This document shows, in pieces, positions 28,122-41,000 of a stretch of 64,000 nt of DNA (the first letter of the stretch is position 1; each line of letters begins with the position of its first letter). The DNA is from Atrichornis clamosus. Its lineage: Eukaryota > Chordata > Aves > Passeriformes > Menuridae. Where the stretch lies: NCBI GenBank assembly GCA_013400975.1, contig WBMZ01012765.1:1-64000 (forward strand), read 5' to 3'. A program made the translations under genes and the position numbers. The notes below the pieces were generated by a model that saw nothing but the letters and a program-made list of their open reading frames with translations, made no database searches and was not told the origin of the DNA.

Positions 28122-28600
28122 CAGAACCTCGGAATCGCTGGGATTGGAAGGCAGCTCTGGAGATCATCCCGTCCAACCCCCTGCCAAGGCAGGGCCACCT
28201 GGAACAGATGACACAGGAACGCATCCAGGTGGNAGAACGCAACCAGGTGGGTTTGGAATGTGTCCAGACAGAGACACTCCATGACCTCCCTGGGCAGCCT
28301 GTTCCAGTGCTCTGCCCGCCTCAGTGTCAATAAGTTCTTCCTCACGTTGAGGAGAAACTTGTGTTTTAGTTTGTGCCCACTGCACCTCGTCCTGTCGCTA
28401 GGCACCACTAAAGAGACTCTGGCACCTTTCCCTTGGCACCCGCCTTGGAGACGTTTTTTAATATGTATTGATGAGACCTCATGCATCTCAATCTCTTCAC
28501 GCTCATCTCATTCTCTTTCCTGGACTAAACAGGACCAGCTCCCGCCGTCTCTTCTCATAAAAGAGGAGTCCAGCTGGAGCAGGAGTGGGAGCACCACAGC
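28122..28600 (-). mobile_element. CR1 LINE fragment (3' part), antisense, next to the DCP1B promoter
   Basis: The + strand reads as the reverse complement of an avian CR1 3' end: TTGGAAGGCAGCTCTGGAGA, ATCATCCCGTCCAACCCCCT, CCTGGGCAGCCTGTTCCAGT and GTTCTTCCTCACGTTGAGGA are hallmark blocks. The element therefore runs right to left with its 3' end near 28122. It is 5'-truncated near 28600, about 290 bases from the DCP1B ATG. The unresolved base at 28233 lies in it, between two near-identical 11-base pieces (GCATCCAGGTG and GCAACCAGGTG). A 146-codon - strand frame here is decayed CR1, not a host gene. Confidence 0.9.
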
Positions 28601-28739
28601 ACTCCCAGGAGGACAGGGAGCCACACGCCCAGGTGGAGCTGAAGGCACCCAGGTTCAGCCCAGCACACGCAGGGATCGTACGTGACTGTGCCACTGTGCA
28701 CTCCTCAGTCCAAGGTACCCGCTGTCTCCCTTCCCGCTG

Positions 28740-28887
28740 TCCCCGCCCTGCCCCGGGCCCGCCCCTCGCCACCACCCACAATCCTGAACCACCCGCTCGG
28801 CGCTCGATTACGGCGGCTGCTCTCGGCCGGGAGCTGCCACGCCGCGGCTCGGCGCTGGATTGGTCGCGCCTGCGCGGCGGACGCAAG
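28740..28887 (+). promoter_or_regulatory. DCP1B: DCP1B core promoter
   Basis: A TATA-less, GC-rich promoter directly upstream of the start codon. It has a GC box (CCCGCCCC, 28758-28765), an inverted CCAAT box (ATTGG, 28859-28863), an NRF1-like GCGCCTGCGCGG (28866-28877) and a YY1-like AAGATGGCGGC over the ATG. This set is typical of constitutive housekeeping promoters. The 5'UTR is probably short, because the YY1 motif usually sits at or just after the TSS. Confidence 0.7.
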
Positions 28888-29022
28888 ATGGCGGCGGCGC
28901 TGGGCCGGGGGCTGGACATCAGCCTGGCGGCGCTGCGGCAGCACGACCCCTACATCAGCGGCATCGTGGACGTGGCCAGCCAGGTGGCGCTCTACACCTT
29001 CGGGCACCGCGCCAGCCAGTGG
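28888..29022 (+). CDS. DCP1B: DCP1B coding exon 1
   Basis: It encodes 45 residues, MAAALGRGLDISLAAL... ending ...GHRASQW. The ATG at 28888 sits in AAGATGGCGG, a good initiation context. It gives a start equivalent to mammalian DCP1B, whose N-terminus is a few residues longer (MAAVAAGG...). The exon ends on a complete codon and the donor GTACGT follows at 29023. It forms the first strand and helix of the EVH1 domain. It lies inside a CpG island and is GC-rich, unlike the downstream exons. Longer frames overlapping it in other phases are by-products of the GC-rich composition. Confidence 0.96.
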
Positions 29023-32000
29023 GTACGTGCGCGCGCCCGTCCCGCCACGCCCCCCGCGCCGCCGGGGGGCGGGGCCTCTCCCGGGCACGCCCCGCCCCTT
29101 AGCATGGCCGAGGTGTGAGGGTGGGAGAGAGGGAAGGGCTTGGCGGGGTGCAGGTGTGTGTCCTGCGCTCCTCGGGCGTGTTCCCGGAACAGCCGCGCTG
29201 GGCGCCGTGAGGAGCCCCGGGGTACCCGGGAAGTGGGCTGTGGGAGGCTGCAGAGGTGTGGGAGTTCTGCCACGTGGGGCAGGGCTGTGGAGGTTTAACG
29301 TGGCTGTGGAGGTTTAACGTGGAGCCGTGGGAGACCTTTGTTTAGCACAATGTTGATCTTACTGTGACTTAATCCAGGACTGTGGAGGCTGGAGTTTAGC
29401 CCAAGGCCAGGGGAGACTGGGGTTTATCCCAGAGCTGTAGAGGCTGGAGTTCAACCCAGGTTTGGGATTTAACCTGAGGCCATGGAGGACTGGGGTTTAA
29501 CCCGGGGATAGGATTTAACCCAGGGCCATGGGAGATTGGGGTTTAATCCAGGTGTGGTGAGGTTGAGGTTTAACCCAGGGCTGTGGGTCTCAGGTGCTCC
29601 TGTTCTATTCAGACACCTATAACAGAACCCAAAGGTGTACAAAAGAGTAGTGGAGTTACAAGTACTGAAAGGATTGTTGTAAGGTTTACAAACTGAATTA
29701 CCTTGGGGACACTCTTAGTAATAGAACATTCATGCTCTTTGCAGGTGATTCTTGGTGTGCTGTAATGGTGGGGTCAGGGCCTGTGTTTGAAGAACCTGTA
29801 CAATCTGCCTTTTGTGTCTTTTCCCCCCCCTGTCCCAAGCAGCACACCTGAGGGCAGGTGCCCTTTGGAAAATCCTTCCCCTGACTCTGGGCTGTGTGTT
29901 GCTCTCGAGGGTAGCTGAGAGTTAATCTAGCACAATGTTAAATCTCATGGTGTTGTGCCTTTAGCCTTTTCATATCTTATCTTAAAACCTGAGTGAGCTG
30001 CACGGTGACCTGTGCTAACTCCAGGCTCTTGCCACCAACCCATGAAGGTGGATTTAGTTATTTTTTGTCATGGCTTGGGTGAGAGAGGTATAACTGATGG
30101 TACTGGTAAAACAGAGAAAGTGGGGCTCGCTGATGGTGAGTAAAATACTGTCCTGATTTCAACTTTCTCAATTTTACTTTTCTTCAGGAGAAGACTGATG
30201 TGGAAGGAACGCTGTTTGTTTACACGAGGTGAGGACATAATATCTGCAGGTGAAACTTGTGAATATGGAAAAGCAAGTTGGGGTGGAGCATGGCTGAATG
30301 AAGTAAAATGCTCTTCCTTGTCCAAGGGTGAAAAGAAATTGAAACTGGCGGAAGCAGGTGGCAACCCATTCTGCAGAAGCAAATGTGGGGAAAAAATACT
30401 GGGAAGGAGGCATCACCTTGTATTTTGATAAGACTTCCAAATGTGATTTAAATCTCGGTATGGGTAAACTGTAGAAATCTTTTGTATTGGTTTAAACAGG
30501 ATGCAGCATTTGCAGTTTAAAAAGTGTTTGAACAAAAAAGAAATAGTGAAATAAATAATGTGTAAAGTAAGGGAATGGCAGAACTTATAAAATATTGTGT
30601 TTGCTACATAGGGAGCTTCCATCCTGCTTGTGTATGGTTCCAATGCTTTCTTTTAGCAGCAGCTCTGTGGCTTTCAGAGCATAATTTTTTACACCATTTG
30701 TCCTAGCACGTATGTTTGTTCTATTGTGAAGCCTGCCCTACATTGGGGTTTTCATGTTGGTGCCCCAGTATTTCTCTGTGACTGTTGTTAAAATCAGAAA
30801 GTAACACAATCAGCAGATCTTGCAGTAGCTGCTGGGGTGTAACAACAAAGCACAAAGTTTCTTCTTCAACTTTTATGTCAAAGAGGGTCTGGTAGGAGAG
30901 CTGAGAAAGCAAGAGATTGTTTTGAGAGGGTGAGAGATGTATGTGTGAAGTGACAGAGGCCCAAGAGTCTGTGAGCTTTGTGTGAAGTGAGAATGCTGGT
31001 TTCAATCTTTCATATTGTCTTGTACCAGCGAAGGAAATGGTCATCAGTAAGTTTTCTAAGTTGCTTTCAGGTAAGTGGAGATAAGATGCTGTTGTGATTA
31101 TCCCGATGAGAGGAAAGAACCAGCCCTTTGCTGTGCTGGCAGTAGGTGGATGTGGATAGTTTATGTGCTGCAAAACAGAAGCAGTATTTCCTGCTATGTT
31201 GTTTTTAAAGCTCAAGAACTGACAACATGTAACCTGGTCTTTCTAGTATCTGTGATCTTTCACTGTTCTTTTTGTTGCCTGAGGAAGTTTCCATTTAGAG
31301 CAGGGGTTGCTGCCTGGCCATAGGCAACAGCATGGAACAAGAAATGCATATAACATCGTACATTGCTCTCCTCATCAGTTTTAACTTTAATTTTGTGTGG
31401 CTTTGAACAAAGTTGTAAAGTCCTCTGCAAAATTCATTGCCAACAGATAGTTTGGGGACCACTGGTGTTGCCTTTGCTGCTTCTCATTACTCTAAAGTAA
31501 AGTGATGTGACCATTTTACTTGAGCTGACTTACTTACTACCCATCTGATCTTTGTGAATTCTGAGAAGCAGTCCAAAAGTCAGACTTCCAACTGGGTTAA
31601 CACCAGTGGAAGTGGACTGTGTGTTTTAAGTGAAGTACTGACTGCTGCAAACAAGGGTTCTTGTTGCAGATTTCCCTTTTGTTTTTGTTGACTCCAATCC
31701 TGTAATACAGGTTCCTGTGCTTTGGTTTCATAGAGAAATCCACACACCAGCAATTAACCAGAGATGGCACTTTCCCAAATGTTTAGCCGTCATCTTTTCC
31801 TTTATTGCCATACTTGGTTTGAAAGTTGTATCTCCTGTCAGGATCATGATAGGTTAAACAGTTGACTTTTATCTAGGTGACTTGAAGTGTAATCCCCATG
31901 AATGAGCAAAATGATTTAGAATCATGGAATGGTTTAGGTTCATCATCTTTACAGATGATCTAATCTAACCCTCTCTGCCATGGGCAGGGACACCTCTCAG

Positions 32001-35000
32001 TAGACCAGGTTGCTCAAAGCCCTGGCCAGTCTGACCTTGAACACTTCCAGGGATGGAGAATCCGCAGCTTCTCTGGACAACCTGTTCCAGTGTCTCACAT
32101 GATCACTTTTGTTCTTATGTTTTAGGTGGCATGGAAAATTCTATCTGGGATGACTGTTAGTGTCTGCAGTTGTTAACCTGAGTGCTGAAAAGTATGCTTG
32201 CTCTGACTTGTTTTAATTGCTCCTTTCTACTCCAGTGAAAAACTGTGGGGTAGATGGTGGCATTGGATAATGTGATGCTGATAGTCTGTTTATTTCTCGT
32301 ACATAATGTAGGGTAGTGCCATAATTAAAAGGATTAACAAAACTGCAAGAGTCAATTGTTAGTTCCTTGGCAACAAAATGTGATTTTTGTAGCATCTCTT
32401 AGAAATAAATAATAAATTTGGAGAACTATACAACAAAGCAATTCTAGTGATTTCCCTTTTTTCCTCAACTTGATGGGATTTCTACTTGTTAATTTTCAGA
32501 TCAGCTTCTCCAAGGCATGGTTTCACAATTATGAACAGACTGAGCATGGAAAATCGAACGGAACCTATTACTAAAGACCTCGATTTCCAGCTCCAGGACC
32601 CTTTTCTACTGTACAGAAATGCCAGATGTAAGTATGTGACTTCATAAATACTGGTCAGCTTCTCTTCAGTCTGTTCTTGGTTAAGGTAGTGCTTAGATTG
32701 CAGCTTTCAAGGGCTGAAACTGGTTCGTTAAGAGTTGAAATTGAAGGAATGTATTTTGCTTTTTTGATGTGCTGAGAGAGAAGAGTTTCTCAGTGCTTCC
32801 TAAAATGTCACCCTGCTAAAGAAAGTATTAGAATGTGCTTAACAGTAATCTCTTTTAACTGACAGATAGTAGCTGTTTATGGTCACGTGTATGTGATGGG
32901 CTGAGAGAGACAGAGAGGAAGTGAAGTGTGTGTGTGTGTGTGTTTTCAGAATATACCCCCGTCAGTGTTGGGAAGTCTCTGAGTAATATTTGTAGTCTTG
33001 GTTTTCTGCATAAAAATAGACAAATGCTGCCAATTCAAACCCTGTCTTCTTCTCCAGCTCCAAAATACTGTTCCCAGAGGAAGTTAGAAGGCAGGTTGCT
33101 TCTCAACTATTAGGCGTAACTCTTGACAAGATAATGTTGAGTCTAATTTAAACCCTGATGAAAGACAAAGTTATTACTTTGGACTCTGTGTTTATATTGC
33201 ATGATTATCTTTACACAAGAATTAGCAAGTGTCAGGCAAACTCAGAAATAAGTTGAAGATGTGAGAAAGCTTACTTGTACATGCAGATATGCACACAGAC
33301 TGTTTTTACAATGTGCAGAAAGCAGTTGTAAATACCCAGTTTGTATCTGTGCTTGGAAGCAGAGCTGTAGTACATGATCTGAGCTTTGTCCTTTATGCAT
33401 AAAAGCAGATTGCAAAAATGCTTTATGTGAACTGGGATGCAAAAGTGTTCCCTCTGGATGAAGTAAAGGCAAAAGCAATCCGTGGTGTGAAAAGCAGCCC
33501 AATTTAATCATCTGCTAGACCTTTTTATTTCATAAACTAATTTGGAGTTGGAAAGTATATCAAGAGGGAATCCTGTTGTTCACACACACTATGTGGTAGA
33601 AACAACAGAGAAATAACATTTTAAATAGCCTAAATGAAACTGCTGTATTTGAGAGTATTTGCTAGGTTGATGAAGAATTGAAATTCACGAAGAAACAGAA
33701 AAGAATTGCAGACATCTCCAGGCTAACCTGGACTGAACGATTCATTAGGATTTTAAGTACTATGAGACCTATTTATTTCATCTGATTTTGAAAAGTCTTT
33801 CTTATGTAAGTGTAATCTTGTTTAATCTCATTTTGAAACTCCTTTAGGAATTTATATATATATATACTAATACCTACTTTTTGAAATCTGATCTATTTTC
33901 ATTTTTGTTGAGACAATTAAGAGTAATTAAAAGTTGTCATTATTCTATGACGACATGAAATAAGTTTTTAATCTGATGACTGCCCTTAAACTGTAATTTG
34001 TTGATTTTTTTTTTTTTTACTAGGAGAAAAAGTGCGGAAGAGGGTGTAAGCTGTATTTTCACTGATGTCAACGATTTACATTTGCAGGGTCTCAAATATA
34101 AGTAATAGCCTGTACTTGTCAACAGTCTGTGGATCTGATTTTTATCAACATTAGTCATTTGATCTAGCTGTGGGTAAATCTATGTGATTTGAGAACTTTG
34201 TTGTCTGAGAGAAAATTCAGGTCTGTCTTACTAAAAAACCCTAGAAATTCTCTCAGTGTCAGGTGAGTTCTGGTACAGGGATATATTACTCCTAGGTGTT
34301 TAACTTCCTAAAATATTCTTACAAAGGCTTAATTATTAGTTCTTCAAGAAAACTGAAGGTCTTGGTGCTTCAAAGGATAAACTGTTGTTTTCTCAGATTT
34401 TCATGAAAACACTTGTTTCCAGAGCAAATTGGCATTGCACACCATAGAAGACAAGTTATTTACCAACTCATTTGACTTTTCCAGGTTTTGTTTAGGTCCC
34501 TACAGATGGTTCATGTGGTGATTTCTCCACTGAGTTACAGATACCTCTTGCCCTTTCTTCCTTACTCTGCATTTCAAAGCCCTTGCAACATGAAAGAAAG
34601 AAACCTTCTCAACATAATTTATGTCTTTTCACTAGGGTCTCATCCAAACAGTTCTGAATATTCTCTTCAGTTTTCTATATTAATCTTCTCCTTTTGTTTT
34701 GCTTTATTGTACAACTTGTCTTTATAGTTTTTTGAATAACTAAGGCTTGAGGCTTGTTCCTTATTAAATGAAGTTTTCATACAAAACTGGTGCTTTTAGG
34801 CCCTTACGTTGTAATATTATTTTTATCTCCTGCTTTCAGATACTAACAAGGAGTACTCAGTAATAGCTGTTTACTTGGCAAAACAGTGAACAGTCTGGCA
34901 GTGATACTTAACAGTTTCTGGAAACAAATTATCTTTTTCTAACTTCTTGGTTGACTTGGTGACTTCTTACACTGTTTTTCGTACATGTCTTCTTATTAGA

Positions 35001-38000
35001 TCTAACAAAACTAACAGTATCCTCTGTTTTTCTAATTGGTGGCCCTGCCCATTGTTTTGTTTCTTCCCGTACTCAAAATTCGTTTCAGTACAGCTGAATA
35101 TCTCTGGCTGGTTGTATCATACAGTCTAAAATCCTCTTGGCAGCAAAAGGTGGTACTTGTGTACTGGACAAGTCCAACAACATTTTGTCATGTAATAGCT
35201 ATCATTTTGTAAAGCTTGCTTTGCATCCAATATATGAGTACAATAGAAAAAGTTGCCCAAAATTATACGCAATAAGTATAAATTTTATAAATGCTTAATA
35301 TTAGAAAAGGAATATTTCATCTTACATCTTTATTGTTTTTTCATATTTCTTCTATTGTTCCATATGATCCTGATCATTTTAAGTTGAAATACTGTCTAAA
35401 CACGATGTTGGAGACACAGTCTAATCCCAGGACTTTTCAGGCTGGATTTGGGATTCATGCCAGTTAATGTTTGCACTGATCCACTGTTTCACAGCAAAGT
35501 TTAGTTTGGGAAATGTGTTAGGGTAGAGCTGGGGTTACTCATTTCAAAGCCAGGAGGCAAGATCAAATTACAGTTTTTAATGCCAGCAGAAATCTTTGTC
35601 CTCCAAGGAACAGAAGGTTTATGGATCGAATAGGCAATTTTCAATGTGACCTTTAAACTTATGTCGTTAACTGCAGTTTTAGATGCTTTCTTTCTGAGAA
35701 CAAGACAGAAGTTGAGGTTTTGTTTAGATCATCTAACAATTTTAAGGGTTTTAAAATATTTCATGGGTTATATATTTGAGTTATCCTAAGTACATAATTA
35801 CTACTCTTTTCATTAGTTTTTGGTGATATTTATTGTGAAAACCAATGTTCAGAGCCTGTTGCTTAAGCCTTGATGCTGATTAAGAGGAGAGTACAGAAGA
35901 CATATACAATGGTAACTTACTGATTAAATTATCTTAATTTTCTCCCTTTACTACTGATCAGCTATATAATAATTACAATTATTCCCCTCTTTGTATTGTA
36001 TTAGGTGTTTTTATGTGTGTGCTGGGTCAGTGAATTATTTCTTGAATTGACTCATTTATCTTTTCATCACTGAATACTGTTTTTGATGCTTATAGGAAAC
36101 AGAGAATTTGAATATTAAGTTGCTTATCTCAGAGCTAGCTTCACCTTGAGTGTTTCAGCTGCCAGAGAAGAACACAAGATCCTACCTTAAAATAGTATGC
36201 TAATTGTGACAATGATCTGATACAGGTTAATTGGGTGCCTTTCTGCTATATCGAGTGGAGCAAGAAATTGTGTGACACACCAACCAGTATTCTCTCTCTG
36301 ACAGTTACTGTACCTATTTGGGCATAAGGTTACTTTTCACTTCTGTGCCACATTTGTAGCAAGGACTTTGATCATGCCATCTCCTAAGCTTGAAATGGAA
36401 TGAAGCCTTCTAGTGAGGTGTCTGCTGAATGTGAGCTTTTGCAGAGTTTCAGCAAGTGGTACAAAAGCAGACCAGATGTGCTGGTTTTGGCAGAGCTGTC
36501 TGGACACACGTGATATGGACATTACCTCACACTTGTTTCAGTTTTTTAGTTTAACCTGCCACCATATGTCTATCAGAACCCTGAAAATTCTGTGTTATTT
36601 TCCCAGATTCCTACACTGCAAAGATACCTGGTAGATGGGATAGGAGGGAGAGGGAAGTTTGCCAGCTGTCTAAAGAAATTTAGAAATTTAGGTTTGTGGT
36701 TTGGTTGTTGGTTTTTTTTTTTTTGCTGTAATTCATAGTAATGTATGAAATTTTTTCCGAATATATGCCTGGGGGCAAGTGATTGTAAAACATTTAGCAA
36801 AAGATGATGGTGTATATTTCTCTCAAACTATTATTTTTCATTCTTAAATTCTGTGCTAGAGCATCTGAGAGCCCTCTCAAATAACAAGTCATCTTCTTTA
36901 GAGACTGATTGTGGCTCAGTTCACCGTTCTAAGGAAATACATCCTTATTAAAAATACTACATTGGTAATAAGTGTCCCACCTCTGCAGTGACCCTGCAAG
37001 TAGCATTTCTCTTGGAAAGAACATCTTAGCTTAAAAACTTTTAAAGTTTTCTTCTGAAGGGAAGGTAGGAGGCAACAATAAGAGAATCTGAGTAATATGT
37101 AAAAATGACTGTATTGTGAAAAACAATCTTGGATACCATAGTGTCTTTTTCACCCTGAAAGGTGTTCATAGTCTATCCTATATTATTCTGTAATACAATA
37201 TTTTAAATCTCTTCTTTCTTCTGAATTTTTTTTTAATTTGAGAATGCAACCCTTTGGTGGTTGAATTTACTTGTGTATATATTTAGACTTGGCCTTCTGC
37301 GTATTGACCAATGAACTACTACTTGCTCAATTGTTTCCATTGAGACAGGCAAAATAGATATTCCAGGCTTTGTTTTTGTGATGTAATAGAGTTTCTGTTC
37401 GATGTTTCTGGTTTGGGTGAAAATGTCAGGTCAAAATGGAAAGCCTTATTTATCAGTATCCTTCCTACCAACATACAGTATCTGGTCCAATACTGAAAAA
37501 CCCAACAGGATGAATGCAATAAATTGAAACGTGTTTTCAATTGATTATTCTCCAAATGCTCATTCATCTTTCAGAATTTTGAAACAAATACCTGTAAATG
37601 TTTTTAACTTCATTGTTTGTATTCTTTTGTTCCTAAATTCAGTGGTCTACTGATTCAGAAATATTGCATGGCTTTCTGTTGCTGCATCATTACGCAAAAT
37701 GCAGTGTCTTTGTCACAAGTGAATAACTTTAAAACAATTTTATTGAGGTTAAGTTTGTTTGAGAATTATTATTCTGGCCTGCTATAACTTGCATATTTTG
37801 TTGAAGAAAATTTTTCTGTAGTTTAAAACACCTTGAAAAGTGTTTGTCAATTTAGAGCAAAAGTTGAAACGCAAACTACAGAAATTCAAAGGAATTTTGG
37901 CAGAAGGGCCTTGCCCTTTTTAGGGGTGTATTCTTCTCAGCCTGTTTTTTTGCTAAACAGATTTGGGTAAAGCTTTTTTTAAAAAGTGCCTGCACTGACT

Positions 38001-41000
38001 GCTGCCATTTGTTCAGAATATGAATGATCATGGTTTACCTGAGGTTCTGTCCTTGGAGACATTTTTGTCTCAGAGATATAAACAAATCTCTCCTCCTTTC
38101 CATTCCAGTTTCTCTCCTTTGATCAGCATTTTAAAAATTCATCATGTGTCCAGCAAGACAGAACAACAGCAGAGGTCATGATTATCTTCCCTGGATGTTC
38201 CTGACCTTAAAGTGAAACCTCAGTTTTGCTGAGAGTGTTGGAATGCTAGCACTGTTAAGCATAGGTATTATTTTCCTTTTTTGAATTTCCAAAGAAAACA
38301 TACATACTGAAAATAATTAATGTTTTAATAAGAATTAATTCTAAATGCAGAAAATGAAGGATGCAGCATGAACTTTGTCATGTTGCATGCATTTTTTTTC
38401 AAAACCTGTTTAATTTTCTGTCCAACTTAACTGTTTTATAATTTGTCATGTGCAAATTTTCTTGAGAGAAGCAAGCTTCTTACTGCCTCTTATTTATTTG
38501 TCAGATTCATAGTGATGATTTTTTTTTCATGCGAGGTGCCCTCTAGCACTCGGTTTATTGACTTCCTTGTACCTACACTCAGAAATTATCTGTTCATAAA
38601 CCAGTTTATAAAAGCATATATAAAGGCATTACTAATTTTCTACTACATTTCCCATGTAGTTCCTCCCTCTATGGTCTATACTTCAGCTAACTGATGATTT
38701 TAATGTGCTTAGAAAATGGTAAAAATTACTTCAGAATGTCAAGAAAAATAATAAGCTGCCCCTTGGAAATGGTATAGATACCAATTTACATTTTTATAAC
38801 TAAAACTATAAAATATGTGCATTTATATATTAGATTTTAGTGCTTTCTGTCTCATTTTAATTTTCAAGGATACCTGAAAATCTTTAATGTCTGCTTGCTG
38901 AGATATAAAAATATTATTTTAACTTGATGGCATAACTTAATACTGCAGTCGGACATGGATGGACATGCAGCAGTACTGGCTCAAGGGAGGTGGATTTTAA
39001 GATCAGGAATTTTGCAGTCTAGTGGTTATTTGGCCTACCTGTTCTAGAGTGCACAACTTGATAGACCTGGTTTTGAAACCTGTCACTAAACTCTGCTTAA
39101 ATCTATAGAAGGAGTGTCTTTCTAATGTGAGGAAAGGAACAGGAAAATATGTTTTAAAGAAGTATGCATATATGCAGATTAATTTAAAACAAATTAACTG
39201 AAAAAGTGCCATAGAATATAATTTTTTGTGGAAATTTATAGTGGATGATGATTTCTTCTTTTCCTGTCTGTCTTACTGAAGCTGGCACTATTTTGAGCAG
39301 AAAACTGGATTAAATGAACTGCACAGGCCCTGACAAGACTAAATTGTTATTGTGGTTCCAGGATTAGCAGGTATTAGTTATTTCTACTTTAGGGGGTTTG
39401 GGGTTATTTTTCTGTATATTGTGGAGAGTAAATGTTTTATTATTTAGGTTTTTAGGGTTCAAATTTAAAAAAAGGAGAAGGAACTGCAAATTTCCTTTTT
39501 GTTGTTTTAAAAGCAAAATTGTTTGTACTAATAAGTATTTCTAAGTTTAGTTTTTCCAGGCCTGCCTTATTATTCATATTTTCCTTTAAACTAAATACAA
39601 TTACATTTTTCAGTGGAATGTCTAGACACCGGTTCTGAAGACTGTAAGTTTTAATTTTTGATGCGTAACACCACGTCCTTTGTCACTCCACCCAATTCAG
39701 CACAGATATTTTTACTCAGACTTTCTTAAAACGATGTTTTTGTTTATTCCTCACTCTTCTTACCCTGAGAATTTGGTGCCAGTTGTGGAAGCCTTTGACT
39801 GAACAAAGCAAACAATTTAGAATGGTTTTCATTTGTCAAGTGGCTTTTTGCAACTGCAGCTATGATGACTGCAGCTATCTTCTTGCTCTAATGATGTGTT
39901 CCTGTTGTATTTTGAAGGTGGTTAAAAAAAGCATAAGGAAAAGAAGTAATCCTGATGTAGGTTTTCAGTTCTGTGGAGCTCAGTCTGGAAGTCAGAGTGA
40001 CTTTATGCCATGTGAGAAGAAACAGGCTAAGGAGCTAAGATAAAAAATGATGTAGTATTTTGATGGCTGATAGTTATTTTGTGCATGGTGGAACTGTATC
40101 CCTGCTTGGGCGAACTAATCAGTAGGAAAAGTATATGGACTAGAATCAGAATCATGTATCAAGCATCCCACCATTGTGGATGAGTTTTTGTGTAGAATGG
40201 AAGGAGAGTAATACTGCATATATCTGCTAGACACAGTCTTTGTTTCCCATTTATGGATGTCAGCATATAAGCAACATATTGGCTTGTCTGGAGGTTTGCT
40301 GTTGAGAGTGTAGTGCCAGTGCTGGGCATTCCGGACGTCTTTTCAAGATAAGATAGGCCTATGATGCAGTAATGCTCAAGGGTTCGACTAGGAACAGATA
40401 ATTATTTTTTTCAGAGAGGTTATTTTCATATGACTACCTGTATACCCTCTACTTCTCACACAGCTCCTTGTATAGCATGAAATGGTAGGTGTTTCAGGAT
40501 CAGGGTAAATATGTACATGAATGCCTACATATTTCCCCTGCAAAGGAGAATATTACAGAGCTGGTTGCTTTTCAGAAATCTCTTGTGTAACCGCCTTTGC
40601 AGCTTAATCCCTTCACATACACACACGTATTTATTATTTCCAGCTTTTGTATGTTTTAAACTTCCTAGCCTCTTTGTCTACAAAAAACCCCTCTTTTCTT
40701 TCTTTTTCCTTATACTTGCATTCCTTTTCTTTATCATGCCACAATGGAAGTGGGAAATAAATGTTCATTAGATGCTCAAAATACAATCTATTACCAAGAG
40801 AAGCCGTCCATCTACTTAACTCCACAGATTTGAGAATTACCAGAATTATCTAAATCCTGTGGTGATGTGATCACACGTTCAGTACTTCACAGTACATTTT
40901 CACCAAATACTGCTGTAAGTCATTAGTGTAGTCTCATACATTACACAGATTGCTGTATTTAAATAGGAAGGCAATAAACTCATTGCAGCAGGTAGATACC

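Larger units (their letters stand above)
28690..29130. other. CpG island over DCP1B promoter and exon 1
   Basis: CpG dinucleotides are dense from about 28690 to 29130, in contrast to AT-rich flanks where CpG is scarce. The island covers the core promoter, exon 1 and the start of intron 1. Several long open frames here on both strands are composition artefacts; only the DCP1B frame is conserved. Confidence 0.85.
29023..32499 (+). other. DCP1B introns 1 and 2
   Basis: Intron 1 (29023-30187) holds the minisatellite; a C-run with a single T (29823-29832) follows it. Intron 2 (30229-32499) holds the CR1 fragment at 31917-32102 and an unexplained 164-codon open frame on the - strand at 30721-31215, which has no recognisable domain. 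No other gene is seen. Confidence 0.8.

Noticed and set aside
28046..28486. 146-codon - strand open frame
   Set aside because: It coincides with the antisense CR1 fragment and reads as its 3' region; it also spans the unresolved base.
28503..29317. Several long GC-rich open frames (up to 211 codons) on both strands around DCP1B exon 1
   Set aside because: They are rich in Arg, Pro, Ala and Gly and overlap the CpG island. Only the frame from 28888 matches a known protein and ends at a splice donor.
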